Assembly: GCA_944391075.1 (NCBI GenBank)
Contig: CALXSG010000006.1
Span: forward strand, 1 to 60,021
DNA from: an uncultured Rickettsiales bacterium
GTDB taxonomy: Bacteria > Pseudomonadota > Alphaproteobacteria > Rickettsiales > UBA1997
Direction: 5' to 3'
Length of the DNA stretch: 60,021 nt
Both the position numbers and the translations under genes were made by a program. Positions within the stretch are counted from its first letter, which is position 1, and every line of letters starts with the position of its first letter. Positions 7,821 to 15,736 of the stretch are shown one piece after another. Below the pieces are notes generated by a model. That model searched no databases. It was given only the letters and a program-made list of their open reading frames with translations, and was not told the DNA's origin.

Positions 7821-8034
7821 ATTTTATAATAGGCAAAATAAATAAAATTAACATAATTTTTAAATAATCATTATAAGTTATTATCTTTTATTAAAATTCT
7901 AATTATATACAACAGAGCAAAAATTATCTATAAAAATAAAATATTTTTAACAAATATAAAAAAAATTAATTTATAATCTTTAATTTTTATTATCATCTAT
8001 CAACAAGTCATAAAGTAATAGAATTCAATATCAT
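7821..8034. other. AT-rich flank of the CRISPR array, no gene seen
   Basis: These 214 bp hold no supported reading frame. A weak plus-strand promoter-like pair (TTAACA, 18 bp, TATAAG) exists here, but in AT-rich DNA this may be chance. If the array is transcribed on the minus strand, as favoured here, this is its trailer side. Confidence 0.5.
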
Positions 8035-8510
8035 ATTATAGCTACTGTTTTTTAAGAGATAACTATAAGTAAGACCATCAGTAATAAAGCTTTCTTTTAA
8101 GGGATAGCTATAACAGATATTTATTAAAATAGGAGATTAAAATGCTTATAGCCACCACCTTTTTAAGGGGTAACTATAACTTTTGTTCTTTTTTATATTT
8201 GATTTGTATTGTTATAGCCACCACCTTTTTAAGGGGTAACTATAACTAAATATTGAAGGTATTTCTTGGGTTGGTGGTTATAGCCACCACCTTTTTAAGG
8301 GGTAACTATAACAAAATGAAGAACAATATATTTTATGCAATTGTTATAGCCACCACCTTTTTAAGAGGTAACTATAACAGTTTGACGAGTTTGTAAAAAC
8401 CATAGACAGTTATAGCCACCACCTTTTTAAGAGGTAACTATAACTATGACTATTAAATTAAATGATATCGTAAAGTTATAGCCACCACCTTTTTAAGAGG
8501 TAACTATAAC
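8035..8510 (-). CRISPR. CRISPR array, 36-bp repeats and 30-bp spacers (type VI-like)
   Basis: Six good repeats of 36 bp start at 8145, 8211, 8277, 8343, 8409 and 8475, an exact 66-bp period with 30-bp spacers. A decayed repeat occupies 8079-8114, and another decayed, 35-bp one 8035-8069. Only 9 bp separate these two, so about 21 bp seems lost there. As written on the plus strand the repeat begins GTTATAG and ends CTATAAC, a perfect 7-bp terminal palindrome, around a central CC-TTTTT-AA tract. Repeats at 8145-8312 have AAGGGGT, those at 8343-8510 have AAGAGGT. Size, spacer length and structure match Cas13 arrays. The minus strand is preferred for transcription because of the promoter at 8578-8606 and the decayed left end. 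The effector gene lies 96 bp to the right. Confidence 0.97.
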
Positions 8511-8577
8511 CTGAACAGAAATCAAATATAGAAAATACTATATTAGTTTGTTCTTGATCTTAAAAAAATCTATAAAA

Positions 8578-8606
8578 ATTGTAAAAAATATTTAATTATT
8601 TGTCAA
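8578..8606 (-). promoter_or_regulatory. Predicted promoter/leader for the CRISPR array
   Basis: On the minus strand TTGACA (8606-8601) stands directly after the effector stop codon TAA (8609-8607), then 17 bp, then TACAAT (8583-8578). This is a perfect -35, ideal spacing and five of six -10 bases. Transcription would begin near 8571 and enter the first intact repeat at 8510 after a leader of about 60 nt. The pattern is seen directly; activity is inferred. Confidence 0.6.
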
Positions 8607-10370
8607 TTATTTTTTAAATGAAAGTAATTTTTTTGGTTTGTTTTTAAACATCATTTTATTAGCTAATAATACAAGATAAATTTTGTTGTCTATTATATAT
8701 TTATTTTTGTGTTTTAAAAATTTTCTTAATATTGCTGAATTAGAAACTTTGATTGAATTTCCATCTTGATTAAAAATATATGGAGTTTTTAAGTCAAATA
8801 TTAATTTTCTATAAGATAAAAAGAAAACATTATGATAATTAATTTTTTTATTGTTTTTTGTTTCATTTTTAAAATCTTCTAAAATTGTACCAATTTTATT
8901 AATTATATAATCAGCAGTTATATTTTTATATGCCTTATTTTCTTCCTCAATAAAATAAAACAATACATTATGTGCTAAACAATTTCTAATATGTATCAAT
9001 TCTGCATCTTTTTCTTTATCTGATTTATCTAATAAAAATGGCTTTTTATTTTTTATGATGTTAATAAATTTTAGTAATAAAAAATTTATTTTGATATTTG
9101 TGAAATAAAAATCTTCTATGTATTTAAATTGTATTAAAGGTTTTTCTTTTTTGACTTTTGTTTTTCTTGAATCAAAAATGTCATTAAAAGCTTTTTCAAT
9201 TTTAAAAATATTTTTTCCTGATATAAAATTATAAATTTCCTTAAAAGTTGTTATTTTGTATATATTTTTATTATTAAAATAACTTGTGTGATTTGATTTA
9301 TATTTTTCATAACATTGTCTCCAAGGTAATATTCTATATTTTGTTTCTCCTGTTAATATTCGTTTTCTTTGTCTAAATCTTGATATTAAAATTTTATTTT
9401 GTTCATTATTTTTTAAATCTTTTACATCTTCTCTTGCTTTATTTTTTGATAATAATACAGAATATAATTCTTTAATTTTTTCAGTTTTTTTGATTTTGAA
9501 CTTATTGTATAAATTTTTATATTGAGTTGAATTTTTATTAAATTCATTATAAAGATTGTAATTGTTATAATCTTTTTCTGTTAATATTGATGTAAATTTA
9601 TCATAAACTAAATTTATTATTTGATGTGGTAAAAGTAAAAAGAAAGCATTTAATGTTTTAGTTAAGGTAAAATTTCTATTAATATTTTTATGATTTATAT
9701 AATGTCTTAATTCTTTTAAATTTTCAAAAATAGTATAAAAGTCTGTATTTAGTATTTCTGGAAATATTATGAATTCAAAATTTAAGTTTTCTTCAAAAAT
9801 GTCTTTACATTTTTTATTATTTTTTAATTCTTGTAGCATTTTTGAAAACATATTTGTATAGTAATCTTGCTCTGTGGATACATTAATTATATCTGCTAAT
9901 GCTTTTAAATTATTTCTTGTTATTTCATCATTAAATTTAACATTTTTTATACTATATTCATTTTTTATGATGATATTTTTATCTTTTACAATTTTATTAA
10001 ATTCTTCTTTTGATTTTTCTATAAAAAAATTATCAGGAAAATTTTTAGAAAATAATATTTTAAATACACTATTAAAATAGTTATTTAATAGAGTTAATAT
10101 GTGAAATATAAAATCCCCAAGTTCTTCATTTTTATTAATTAATTTTTGAAAGGCTAAAATATCTTTCTTTTCATTTTTATCAATTGAATTTTGTGATTTA
10201 TTAAAATTTGTATTTTTGTTGTAATTAGGTTTTTTGTTAATATTGTTATTTTCTATTTTATTATTTTCTATTTTGTTAGTTTTTATTTTATCTAGTGTTT
10301 CTTGCATAGATATAGGTTTATTTACTATTCTATTACAATTTTTCCCAAATAAATGTTTTGATGCTCCCAT
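8607..10370 (-). CDS. Ultra-compact Cas13-like effector with two HEPN RNase motifs
   Basis: From the preferred ATG at 10370 the protein has 587 residues. It has two R-x4-H motifs typical of HEPN RNases: RHYINH (R222-H227) after a helical ENLKEL segment, and RNCLAH (R462-H467) after ELIHI. They lie 240 residues apart, with about 120 residues after the second. N-terminally there is an Asn/Lys low-complexity stretch (about 29-69). An Arg-rich segment (about 330-353, with FRQRKR and LPWRQ) stands out in a Lys/Asn-rich protein and may bind crRNA. The stop lies 96 bp from the CRISPR array. Known Cas13 proteins are mostly about 775-1300 residues, so this is very small, nearer the recently described minimal forms such as Cas13an. 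The frame is open to 10436, but that start lies inside the typA terminator. No cas1, cas2 or csx gene is near. A different HEPN RNase that merely neighbours an array is less likely. Confidence 0.8.
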   Translation of the reverse strand: MGASKHLFGKNCNRIVNKPISMQETLDKIKTNKIENNKIENNNINKKPNYNKNTNFNKSQNSIDKNEKKDILAFQKLINKNEELGDFIFHILTLLNNYFNSVFKILFSKNFPDNFFIEKSKEEFNKIVKDKNIIIKNEYSIKNVKFNDEITRNNLKALADIINVSTEQDYYTNMFSKMLQELKNNKKCKDIFEENLNFEFIIFPEILNTDFYTIFENLKELRHYINHKNINRNFTLTKTLNAFFLLLPHQIINLVYDKFTSILTEKDYNNYNLYNEFNKNSTQYKNLYNKFKIKKTEKIKELYSVLLSKNKAREDVKDLKNNEQNKILISRFRQRKRILTGETKYRILPWRQCYEKYKSNHTSYFNNKNIYKITTFKEIYNFISGKNIFKIEKAFNDIFDSRKTKVKKEKPLIQFKYIEDFYFTNIKINFLLLKFINIIKNKKPFLLDKSDKEKDAELIHIRNCLAHNVLFYFIEEENKAYKNITADYIINKIGTILEDFKNETKNNKKINYHNVFFLSYRKLIFDLKTPYIFNQDGNSIKVSNSAILRKFLKHKNKYIIDNKIYLVLLANKMMFKNKPKKLLSFKK

Positions 10371-10377
10371 AATTCTT

Positions 10378-10422
10378 AAAATATTAATTGTTAAAATATC
10401 AATTGATAAAATATTAATTGAT
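10378..10422. repeat. Three tandem 15-bp repeats before the Cas13-like gene
   Basis: The unit AAAATATTAATTGAT, with single-base changes, occurs at 10378-10392, 10393-10407 and 10408-10422. It fills the gap between the typA terminator and the ATG at 10370. If translated it would give SINIL-SIDIL-TINIL, so the upstream reading frame here is an artefact of the repeat. It may hold the promoter or an operator of the effector gene. Confidence 0.7.
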
Positions 10423-10448
10423 AAAACAGCTACCAATTGGTAGCTGTT
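10423..10448 (-). terminator. typA terminator hairpin
   Basis: AACAGCTACC (10425-10434) pairs perfectly with GGTAGCTGTT (10439-10448) across AATT. On the minus strand it follows the typA stop by 16 bp and runs into TTTTAT. The T-tail is short, so some read-through into the Cas13-like gene is possible. Confidence 0.75.
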
Positions 10449-10464
10449 AAAATTGTTTTTCTTT

Positions 10465-12285
10465 TTATTCTTCTTCTTTTTGTCCTCTTGAAAATTTCTT
10501 TCTTTCGATTGCAGAAAGATATTTCTTTCTTAATCTTAAATTTTTAGGTGTAACTTCAACACATTCGTCGTCTTGAATGTATGTAATCATTTGTTCAAGG
10601 GACATTTTTACAGGAGGTGTTAAAACAATGTGTTCGTCAGAAACAACGGATCTAACATTGGTTAAATTCTTTGTTCTTTGAACATTTACAACTAAATCAT
10701 TGTCTTTTGCATGTTCACCAACAATCATACCTTCGTATGCTTTTTCTTTTGGGCCAACAAATAAAATACCTCTGTCTTGAATACCGAATAAAGCATAAGG
10801 TATTGTGTCGCCTTTATCCATACTAATTAAAACACCTTTTCTTAAAGATGGGATTTCGCCTTTGTATTCTTGGTAGCTGTCGAAAATTCTATTTAAAATA
10901 CCAGTTCCCCTTGTATCCGTTAAAAATTCACTTTGATAACCAATTAAGCCTCTTGAAGGGATAATGAATACAAGTCTTGTTTTTCCAGTTCCAGAAGGTT
11001 TCATTTCTTTCATTTCACCTTTTCTTTTGCTGAGTTTTTCAACAACTGTTCCACTAAATTCATCGTCAACATCAACAACAACTTCTTCGTAAGGTTCTAA
11101 TTTTTTACCATTTTCTTCTTTCATAATAACTCGTGGTCTTCCAACGGTCATTTCAAAACCTTCTCTTCTCATAGTTTCAATAAGAACACCTAATTGTAAT
11201 TCTCCTCTTCCACTAACTTGGAAAACTTCGGCACTATCTGTATCTTCAACTTTTATTGCAACATTTGTTTCAGCTTCTGCATAAAGTCTATCTCTAATAA
11301 GTCTAGATGTAACTTTATCACCTTCTTGTCCGGCAAGTGGTGAGGTATTTACACCTATTGTAATAGACATTGTAGGTGGATCAATAGGAGTAGAAGCTAT
11401 AACTTCCGTGTTATCTAGATCGCAAATTGTATCAGCAACAGTTGCTTTTTGTAAACCTGCAATAGAAACAATATCACCAGCTTCTGCTTCATCTAAATCA
11501 ACTTTTTTAATACCTCTAAAAGCTTGAATTTTTGTGATTTTTCCTTTTTCTACTACATTACCATTAAGATCTAATGCTTTAACTTGCATATTTGTTTTTA
11601 CTTTACCGGAATAGATTTTTCCAGTTAAAATTCTTCCTAAAAATGGGTTAGCGCTTAATGTTGTAGCAAGCATTTTAAATGTATTACCTTCTTCAATTTT
11701 TGGTTCTGGAACATGTTTTAAAATTAAATCAAATAATGGTTCTAAATTTTCTCCTTTTTTTGAAGGGTCATCAGTACACCAGCCTTCTCTTCCTACTGCA
11801 TATAATACAGGGAAATCTAATTGTTGATCGTTTGCACCTAAATTGCAAAATAAATCAAAAATTTCATCTAAAACTTCATTAGGTCTAGCATCTTGTCTGT
11901 CAATTTTATTGATTAATACTATTGGTCTAATACCTAATTTTAAAGCTTTTGAAAGTACAAATTTTGTTTGTGGTAATGGACCTTCTGCTGAATCTACTAA
12001 TAGAACAACACCATCAACCATAGATAAAATACGTTCAACTTCACCACCAAAGTCAGCATGTCCTGGTGTGTCAACAATATTTATTCTAGTTCCATTATGA
12101 TCGACAGATGTAACTTTTGCTAAAATTGTAATACCTCTTTCTCTTTCAAGATCTCCGCTATCCATAACTCTATCACTAACAGCTTCATTATCTCTAAAAG
12201 TTCCACTTTGTTTTAACATTTGATCGACAAGAGTTGTCTTGCCATGGTCAACATGGGCTATAATTGCTATATTTCTTAATTTCAT
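10465..12285 (-). CDS. typA: Ribosome-associated GTPase TypA/BipA
   Basis: TypA is an EF-G-like translational GTPase linked to 50S assembly and stress adaptation. The 606-residue protein has the G1 motif AHVDHGKTT (10-18), the switch II DTPGHADFGGEVER, NKIDR as G4, and the BipA-specific C-terminal part (SRGLIGYQSEFLTDTRG and the final VRSVVSDEHIVLTPP region). Length and start agree with the family. It ends in a hairpin terminator before the Cas13-like gene, which is on the same strand. Confidence 0.97.
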   Translation of the reverse strand: MKLRNIAIIAHVDHGKTTLVDQMLKQSGTFRDNEAVSDRVMDSGDLERERGITILAKVTSVDHNGTRINIVDTPGHADFGGEVERILSMVDGVVLLVDSAEGPLPQTKFVLSKALKLGIRPIVLINKIDRQDARPNEVLDEIFDLFCNLGANDQQLDFPVLYAVGREGWCTDDPSKKGENLEPLFDLILKHVPEPKIEEGNTFKMLATTLSANPFLGRILTGKIYSGKVKTNMQVKALDLNGNVVEKGKITKIQAFRGIKKVDLDEAEAGDIVSIAGLQKATVADTICDLDNTEVIASTPIDPPTMSITIGVNTSPLAGQEGDKVTSRLIRDRLYAEAETNVAIKVEDTDSAEVFQVSGRGELQLGVLIETMRREGFEMTVGRPRVIMKEENGKKLEPYEEVVVDVDDEFSGTVVEKLSKRKGEMKEMKPSGTGKTRLVFIIPSRGLIGYQSEFLTDTRGTGILNRIFDSYQEYKGEIPSLRKGVLISMDKGDTIPYALFGIQDRGILFVGPKEKAYEGMIVGEHAKDNDLVVNVQRTKNLTNVRSVVSDEHIVLTPPVKMSLEQMITYIQDDECVEVTPKNLRLRKKYLSAIERKKFSRGQKEEE

Positions 12286-12443
12286 CTTATTTACTTATTA
12301 TTTTTTCTTAATTAGATAATATGTTTCAATAAATTAATATATAAAAAAATTAAAGTAAATATTTTTTTATATTTAATAAAATATTGATATATTTATCATA
12401 ATGATATCAAACTTTTCTAATATTTAGTCTTTAATATTAATAT

Positions 12444-13562
12444 TTATAAATAATTTTTAGATATTAAATTATTCAAAAAATCCTTCTTAATTTCTAAAAA
12501 TTGCTTTATTGTTTCAATATCAACCCATTCTCCATCATTATGAATGTCTCCGCCTGTTGGTTGATTAGGAATAATTGTAGTATTTTTATTATGAAAATAT
12601 CTTGCATCTGTAGCTACTGTTGTAAAATTAAATTTACCTTTCTCTCCGACAACTTTTTCAATAGAGTTTTTATATAATTGTAAATATTTATTATCTGTTG
12701 GAGTTATTATAACATCAGCATATGCACCAATTTCAATATCTATATTTCCTACTATGTTTTCTTTTGTAATTTTTAATATTTTATCAACATTATATTCTTC
12801 TGTAAATCTAATATCAATACAAGCTTCTGCTTGATCAGCTATAATATTAGTTGCTGAACCGCCATTAATTTTTCCAACATGCATTGTTGTAACCCATTCA
12901 TCTTCTTTTGAATGATTATCTTTGCAATAATATGGAAAAACTTTTCTTAAATTAATAATTGTATTAATAAGATTTTCATTAGCGTCAATACCTAACCATG
13001 GTCTTGAACCATGAGCTGTTTTTCCACGAGATATTAACTTTAAGAAAATTGCACCTTTTGATTTTTGAATTATTGTATTTATAAAAGCGCTAGAATCTCC
13101 ATCTAATAATATTTTTGTTTTTAATTTTACATCTTCTGCCCAGTGTTTTGCACCATTATGTCCGCCAGTTTCTTCATCACTAACTATTAAAGTTCCATAT
13201 TTTATAGGTAAATTATTTTCTATAACATATTCAAGGGTTTTAATTGAAACAGCAACAGAGTCTTTCATGTCAGAAGTTCCTCTTCCATACATAATATTTT
13301 TTTCTATTCGTGGTTCAAACATTTTATTATCATTTACAGGCATAACGTCGATATGACCAACATCTAAAACATCTAAATCAAGACTATCTACATTCGATAA
13401 TAAAACAGAAGGTAAACCATTCTTTTCTTCTTTTTTTATAAATACTTTTTTGTTATCTTTAAAATAATTTATACAGTAATTTATACAATCTTGTATTGCT
13501 TGATTATTATTTACGTATGAAGGGATTTTAATAAGATCTTTTGTTAACTCTACAACATCCAT
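12444..13562 (-). CDS. M20-family metallopeptidase or deacylase
   Basis: The 372-residue protein is a zinc amidohydrolase of the M20 (ArgE/DapE/CPG2) superfamily. Metal-site motifs are VGHIDVMP (H70, D72), GRGTSDMKDS (D98), SDEETGG (catalytic E130-E131) and a C-terminal GGDIHNDGEW histidine. A dimerisation-type insert (about 175-290) splits the catalytic domain as usual, with a TAHGSRPW segment at its edge. The substrate cannot be told; succinyl-diaminopimelate, acetylornithine or a dipeptide are all possible. It shares a bidirectional terminator region with gapA. Confidence 0.85.
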   Translation of the reverse strand: MDVVELTKDLIKIPSYVNNNQAIQDCINYCINYFKDNKKVFIKKEEKNGLPSVLLSNVDSLDLDVLDVGHIDVMPVNDNKMFEPRIEKNIMYGRGTSDMKDSVAVSIKTLEYVIENNLPIKYGTLIVSDEETGGHNGAKHWAEDVKLKTKILLDGDSSAFINTIIQKSKGAIFLKLISRGKTAHGSRPWLGIDANENLINTIINLRKVFPYYCKDNHSKEDEWVTTMHVGKINGGSATNIIADQAEACIDIRFTEEYNVDKILKITKENIVGNIDIEIGAYADVIITPTDNKYLQLYKNSIEKVVGEKGKFNFTTVATDARYFHNKNTTIIPNQPTGGDIHNDGEWVDIETIKQFLEIKKDFLNNLISKNYL

Positions 13563-13643
13563 GTTAACTCCTTCTATTTATTGCTTCAATTTTAATATTA
13601 TATATTAAAAATTTTTTGTCAAATATTTATAAATATAATATAT

Positions 13644-13675
13644 AAAAATTGACCTTTTTTCAAAGGTCAATTTTT
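13644..13675. terminator. Strong terminator after gapA
   Basis: AAAAATTGACCTTT (13644-13657) pairs perfectly over 14 bp with AAAGGTCAATTTTT (13662-13675). T-runs occur on both strands. It follows the gapA stop on the minus strand and separates gapA from the M20 peptidase gene. Confidence 0.92.
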
Positions 13676-13697
13676 AATAGGTAAATAATAAAATATA

Positions 13698-14711
13698 TTA
13701 TTTCCAAATTGTACATAAATCTAACATTCTGTTAGAATAACCCCATTCATTATCGTACCAAGAACCAACTCTTACGAATTTACCATTAAGAACTTTTGTT
13801 TGTGATACATCAAAAATTGAGCTGTGTGGGTTACCCATCATATCAATAGAAACAACAGGATCTGTAACAACTTCTAATACACCATGCATTGAAGGATCTT
13901 TAGCAGCATTCATCATGATTTCATTAACTTCTTCAACTGTTGTGTCTTTCTTAGATACAAAACTTAAATCAACGAAAGAAACATCAGGAGTTGGAACTCT
14001 AATTGAAACACCATCTAATTTTCCTTTTAATTGTGGCAATACCAAAGCAACAGCTTTTGCAGCACCTGTTGATGTAGGAATCATTGATAAAGCACCAGCT
14101 CTTGCTCTTCTTTTATCTTTATGTACTTTATCTAATATATTTTGATCGTTTGTATATGAATGAATTGTAGTCATATGACCTTCTTCAATTCCAAGAACTT
14201 TATCTAATGCTTTTGCCATAGGAGCTAAGCAATTTGTTGTACAGGAAGCATTAGAAATAATTGTATCGGAAGATGTTAATTCTTCATCGTTAACACCATA
14301 AACGATTGTTTTAACTTGATCAGGAGTTTTTGTAGGGCCTGACATCATAACTTTTTTAGCACCAGCATTGATATGTGGTTGTGCTAATTCAGCTGTTAAG
14401 AATAAACCTGTACATTCTAATACAACATCAACACCTAATTCTTTCCATGGTAATTTAGAAGCGTCTTTTTCTGAAACAACTTTAATTTTTTTACCATCAA
14501 CAATCATTGAATCGCCTTCAATTTTTGCATCATATTTAAAAGTTCCGTGAACTGAATCATATTTTAATAAATAAAGATTTGTGTCTAATGGTGCTAAGTC
14601 ATTTATAGCAACAATTTCTAAATCTTTATATTTTTCTTGATTTTCGAAGTATGCTCTAAGAACACATCTTCCAATTCTTCCAAAACCATTAATAGCAAGT
14701 TTCTTTGTCAT
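13698..14711 (-). CDS. gapA: Glyceraldehyde-3-phosphate dehydrogenase, type I
   Basis: GAPDH oxidises glyceraldehyde-3-phosphate to 1,3-bisphosphoglycerate with NAD. The 337-residue protein has the nucleotide-binding start AINGFGRIGR (6-15), the catalytic segment SNASCTTNC with C157, and the C-terminal WYDNEWGYSNRM. pgk is also in this window (43355-44551) but is not linked. AGGT a few bases upstream supports the ATG at 14711. A strong terminator follows. Confidence 0.97.
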   Translation of the reverse strand: MTKKLAINGFGRIGRCVLRAYFENQEKYKDLEIVAINDLAPLDTNLYLLKYDSVHGTFKYDAKIEGDSMIVDGKKIKVVSEKDASKLPWKELGVDVVLECTGLFLTAELAQPHINAGAKKVMMSGPTKTPDQVKTIVYGVNDEELTSSDTIISNASCTTNCLAPMAKALDKVLGIEEGHMTTIHSYTNDQNILDKVHKDKRRARAGALSMIPTSTGAAKAVALVLPQLKGKLDGVSIRVPTPDVSFVDLSFVSKKDTTVEEVNEIMMNAAKDPSMHGVLEVVTDPVVSIDMMGNPHSSIFDVSQTKVLNGKFVRVGSWYDNEWGYSNRMLDLCTIWK

Positions 14712-14751
14712 ATTTTACCTATTAACTTTTATTAATAAAAATTAAAATACT

Positions 14752-15276
14752 TTATTCACTAGATATTTTTAAATCATAGTAAACAAGCATTTTTGAAAAT
14801 TCTGTTAAAGAAATTTTAACAGTAATTTCCTTCATCCCGTTAGCAACTTTGAGGTCACGAACGGTAAACCTAATATACATTTCTTGTCCATTTTTCAATT
14901 GAGACAACATTAATTTTTGTTTCGCAGGTGAAAATGGTATCACGCCATATTGTGCTCTTTTTTCAATAATATCTGATACTATTAAAGGGTTCTTATCAAT
15001 TTTAACTTTAACGTTGGTTGTTTCTAAGGCTGATGGTATCATTATAACAACTTGATTAGCTATTTTGTTATTTGGTTGAATATAAACTGATGAAGTGTCG
15101 TTATAGAATGTTGTAAAAATTTTGCAATCCGCATTTTCAAGCATGACATCTTTTTCGCATAAAACTGTCCAATCACCAAACTTTTTTTCTTCTGTTGTTA
15201 TATTGTCAACTACCTCTGCGTTTACAAAGGAAGTTAATAAACAATATAAAAAAATAACAAAATAAAGTTTTTTCAT
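14752..15276 (-). CDS. Invasion-associated locus B (IalB) family periplasmic protein
   Basis: The 174-residue protein has a signal peptide (MKKLYFVIFLYCLLTSFVNA, cut before EVV) and the IalB hallmark FGDWTVLCEKD followed by a second cysteine in ADCKIF. IalB-type proteins are common in alphaproteobacteria and named after a Bartonella invasion locus. Their molecular role is not settled, and the name does not by itself show virulence. The frame extends to a TTG at 15297, but the ATG at 15276 gives a standard signal peptide. It lies 40 bp upstream of gapA on the same strand and may share its transcript. Confidence 0.8.
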   Translation of the reverse strand: MKKLYFVIFLYCLLTSFVNAEVVDNITTEEKKFGDWTVLCEKDVMLENADCKIFTTFYNDTSSVYIQPNNKIANQVVIMIPSALETTNVKVKIDKNPLIVSDIIEKRAQYGVIPFSPAKQKLMLSQLKNGQEMYIRFTVRDLKVANGMKEITVKISLTEFSKMLVYYDLKISSE

Positions 15277-15496
15277 ACTTTTAAAAATTTTAATCAATAA
15301 TATATATATTATGTTTATTTAAAAAGTAAAGTTTTTTGTTTTATGGTATAAAAAAAATATTAAAAAGATTTTATAAAAATATATTTTTTATTGATTAATT
15401 AGTATTTGGAAAATAAAAATGATAAATAATTATTGTATTTTTAAAAAGATATTTTTATAATTATTTTGTGTTTATTAAAAATATAAAGGAAAAAAT

Positions 15497-15736
15497 ATGC
15501 CAAGAGTAGTTGTAACAAAAAATTATAACGATGTTGCTGAAGCTCCAGCAGCTTGCCCAGTTCAAGCTTTTAAAAAAGGACCTAATGGAGAATTAGTTAT
15601 TGATCCTAATATTTGTATTGACTGTGGTGTTTGCCAAACAGTATCACCTGAAGGTGCAATTTTAGCTGATGATGAAGCTCCAGAAGATGCTGTAAAATAT
15701 AATGAAGAAAAATCAGCTGAATGGCCAGAAGCTTAA
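15497..15736 (+). CDS. Small [4Fe-4S] ferredoxin
   Basis: This acidic 79-residue protein has the cluster-binding segment C40-IDC-GVC46 plus C20-P near the N-terminus. In the usual C-x2-C-x2-C-x3-C-P motif the fourth cysteine is Ser50 here (QTVSPEG), so only one 4Fe-4S cluster, ligated by C40, C43, C46 and C20, is expected. It is a cytoplasmic electron carrier with an unknown partner. AAGGA lies 7 bases before the ATG. The stop codon overlaps the start of lolD (TAATG), which suggests coupled translation. Confidence 0.88.
   Translation: MPRVVVTKNYNDVAEAPAACPVQAFKKGPNGELVIDPNICIDCGVCQTVSPEGAILADDEAPEDAVKYNEEKSAEWPEA

Noticed and set aside
7840-7880. Plus-strand promoter-like pair (TTAACA, 18 bp, TATAAG) left of the CRISPR array
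   Set aside because: A weak match in AT-rich DNA, next to the decayed end of the array. The minus-strand TTGACA-N17-TACAAT is much better, though plus-strand transcription is not excluded.
8035-8510. Firm assignment of the array to subtype VI-B from repeat similarity
   Set aside because: The plus-strand repeat does resemble Cas13b-type repeats, but its reverse complement resembles Cas13a/d-type repeats equally well because the repeat is nearly palindromic. Subtype cannot be set from it.
10371-10436. Upstream extension of the Cas13-like reading frame (22 residues, repeated Ile/Leu/Ser)
   Set aside because: It is encoded by three 15-bp tandem repeats and begins inside the typA terminator hairpin, so it is probably not translated.
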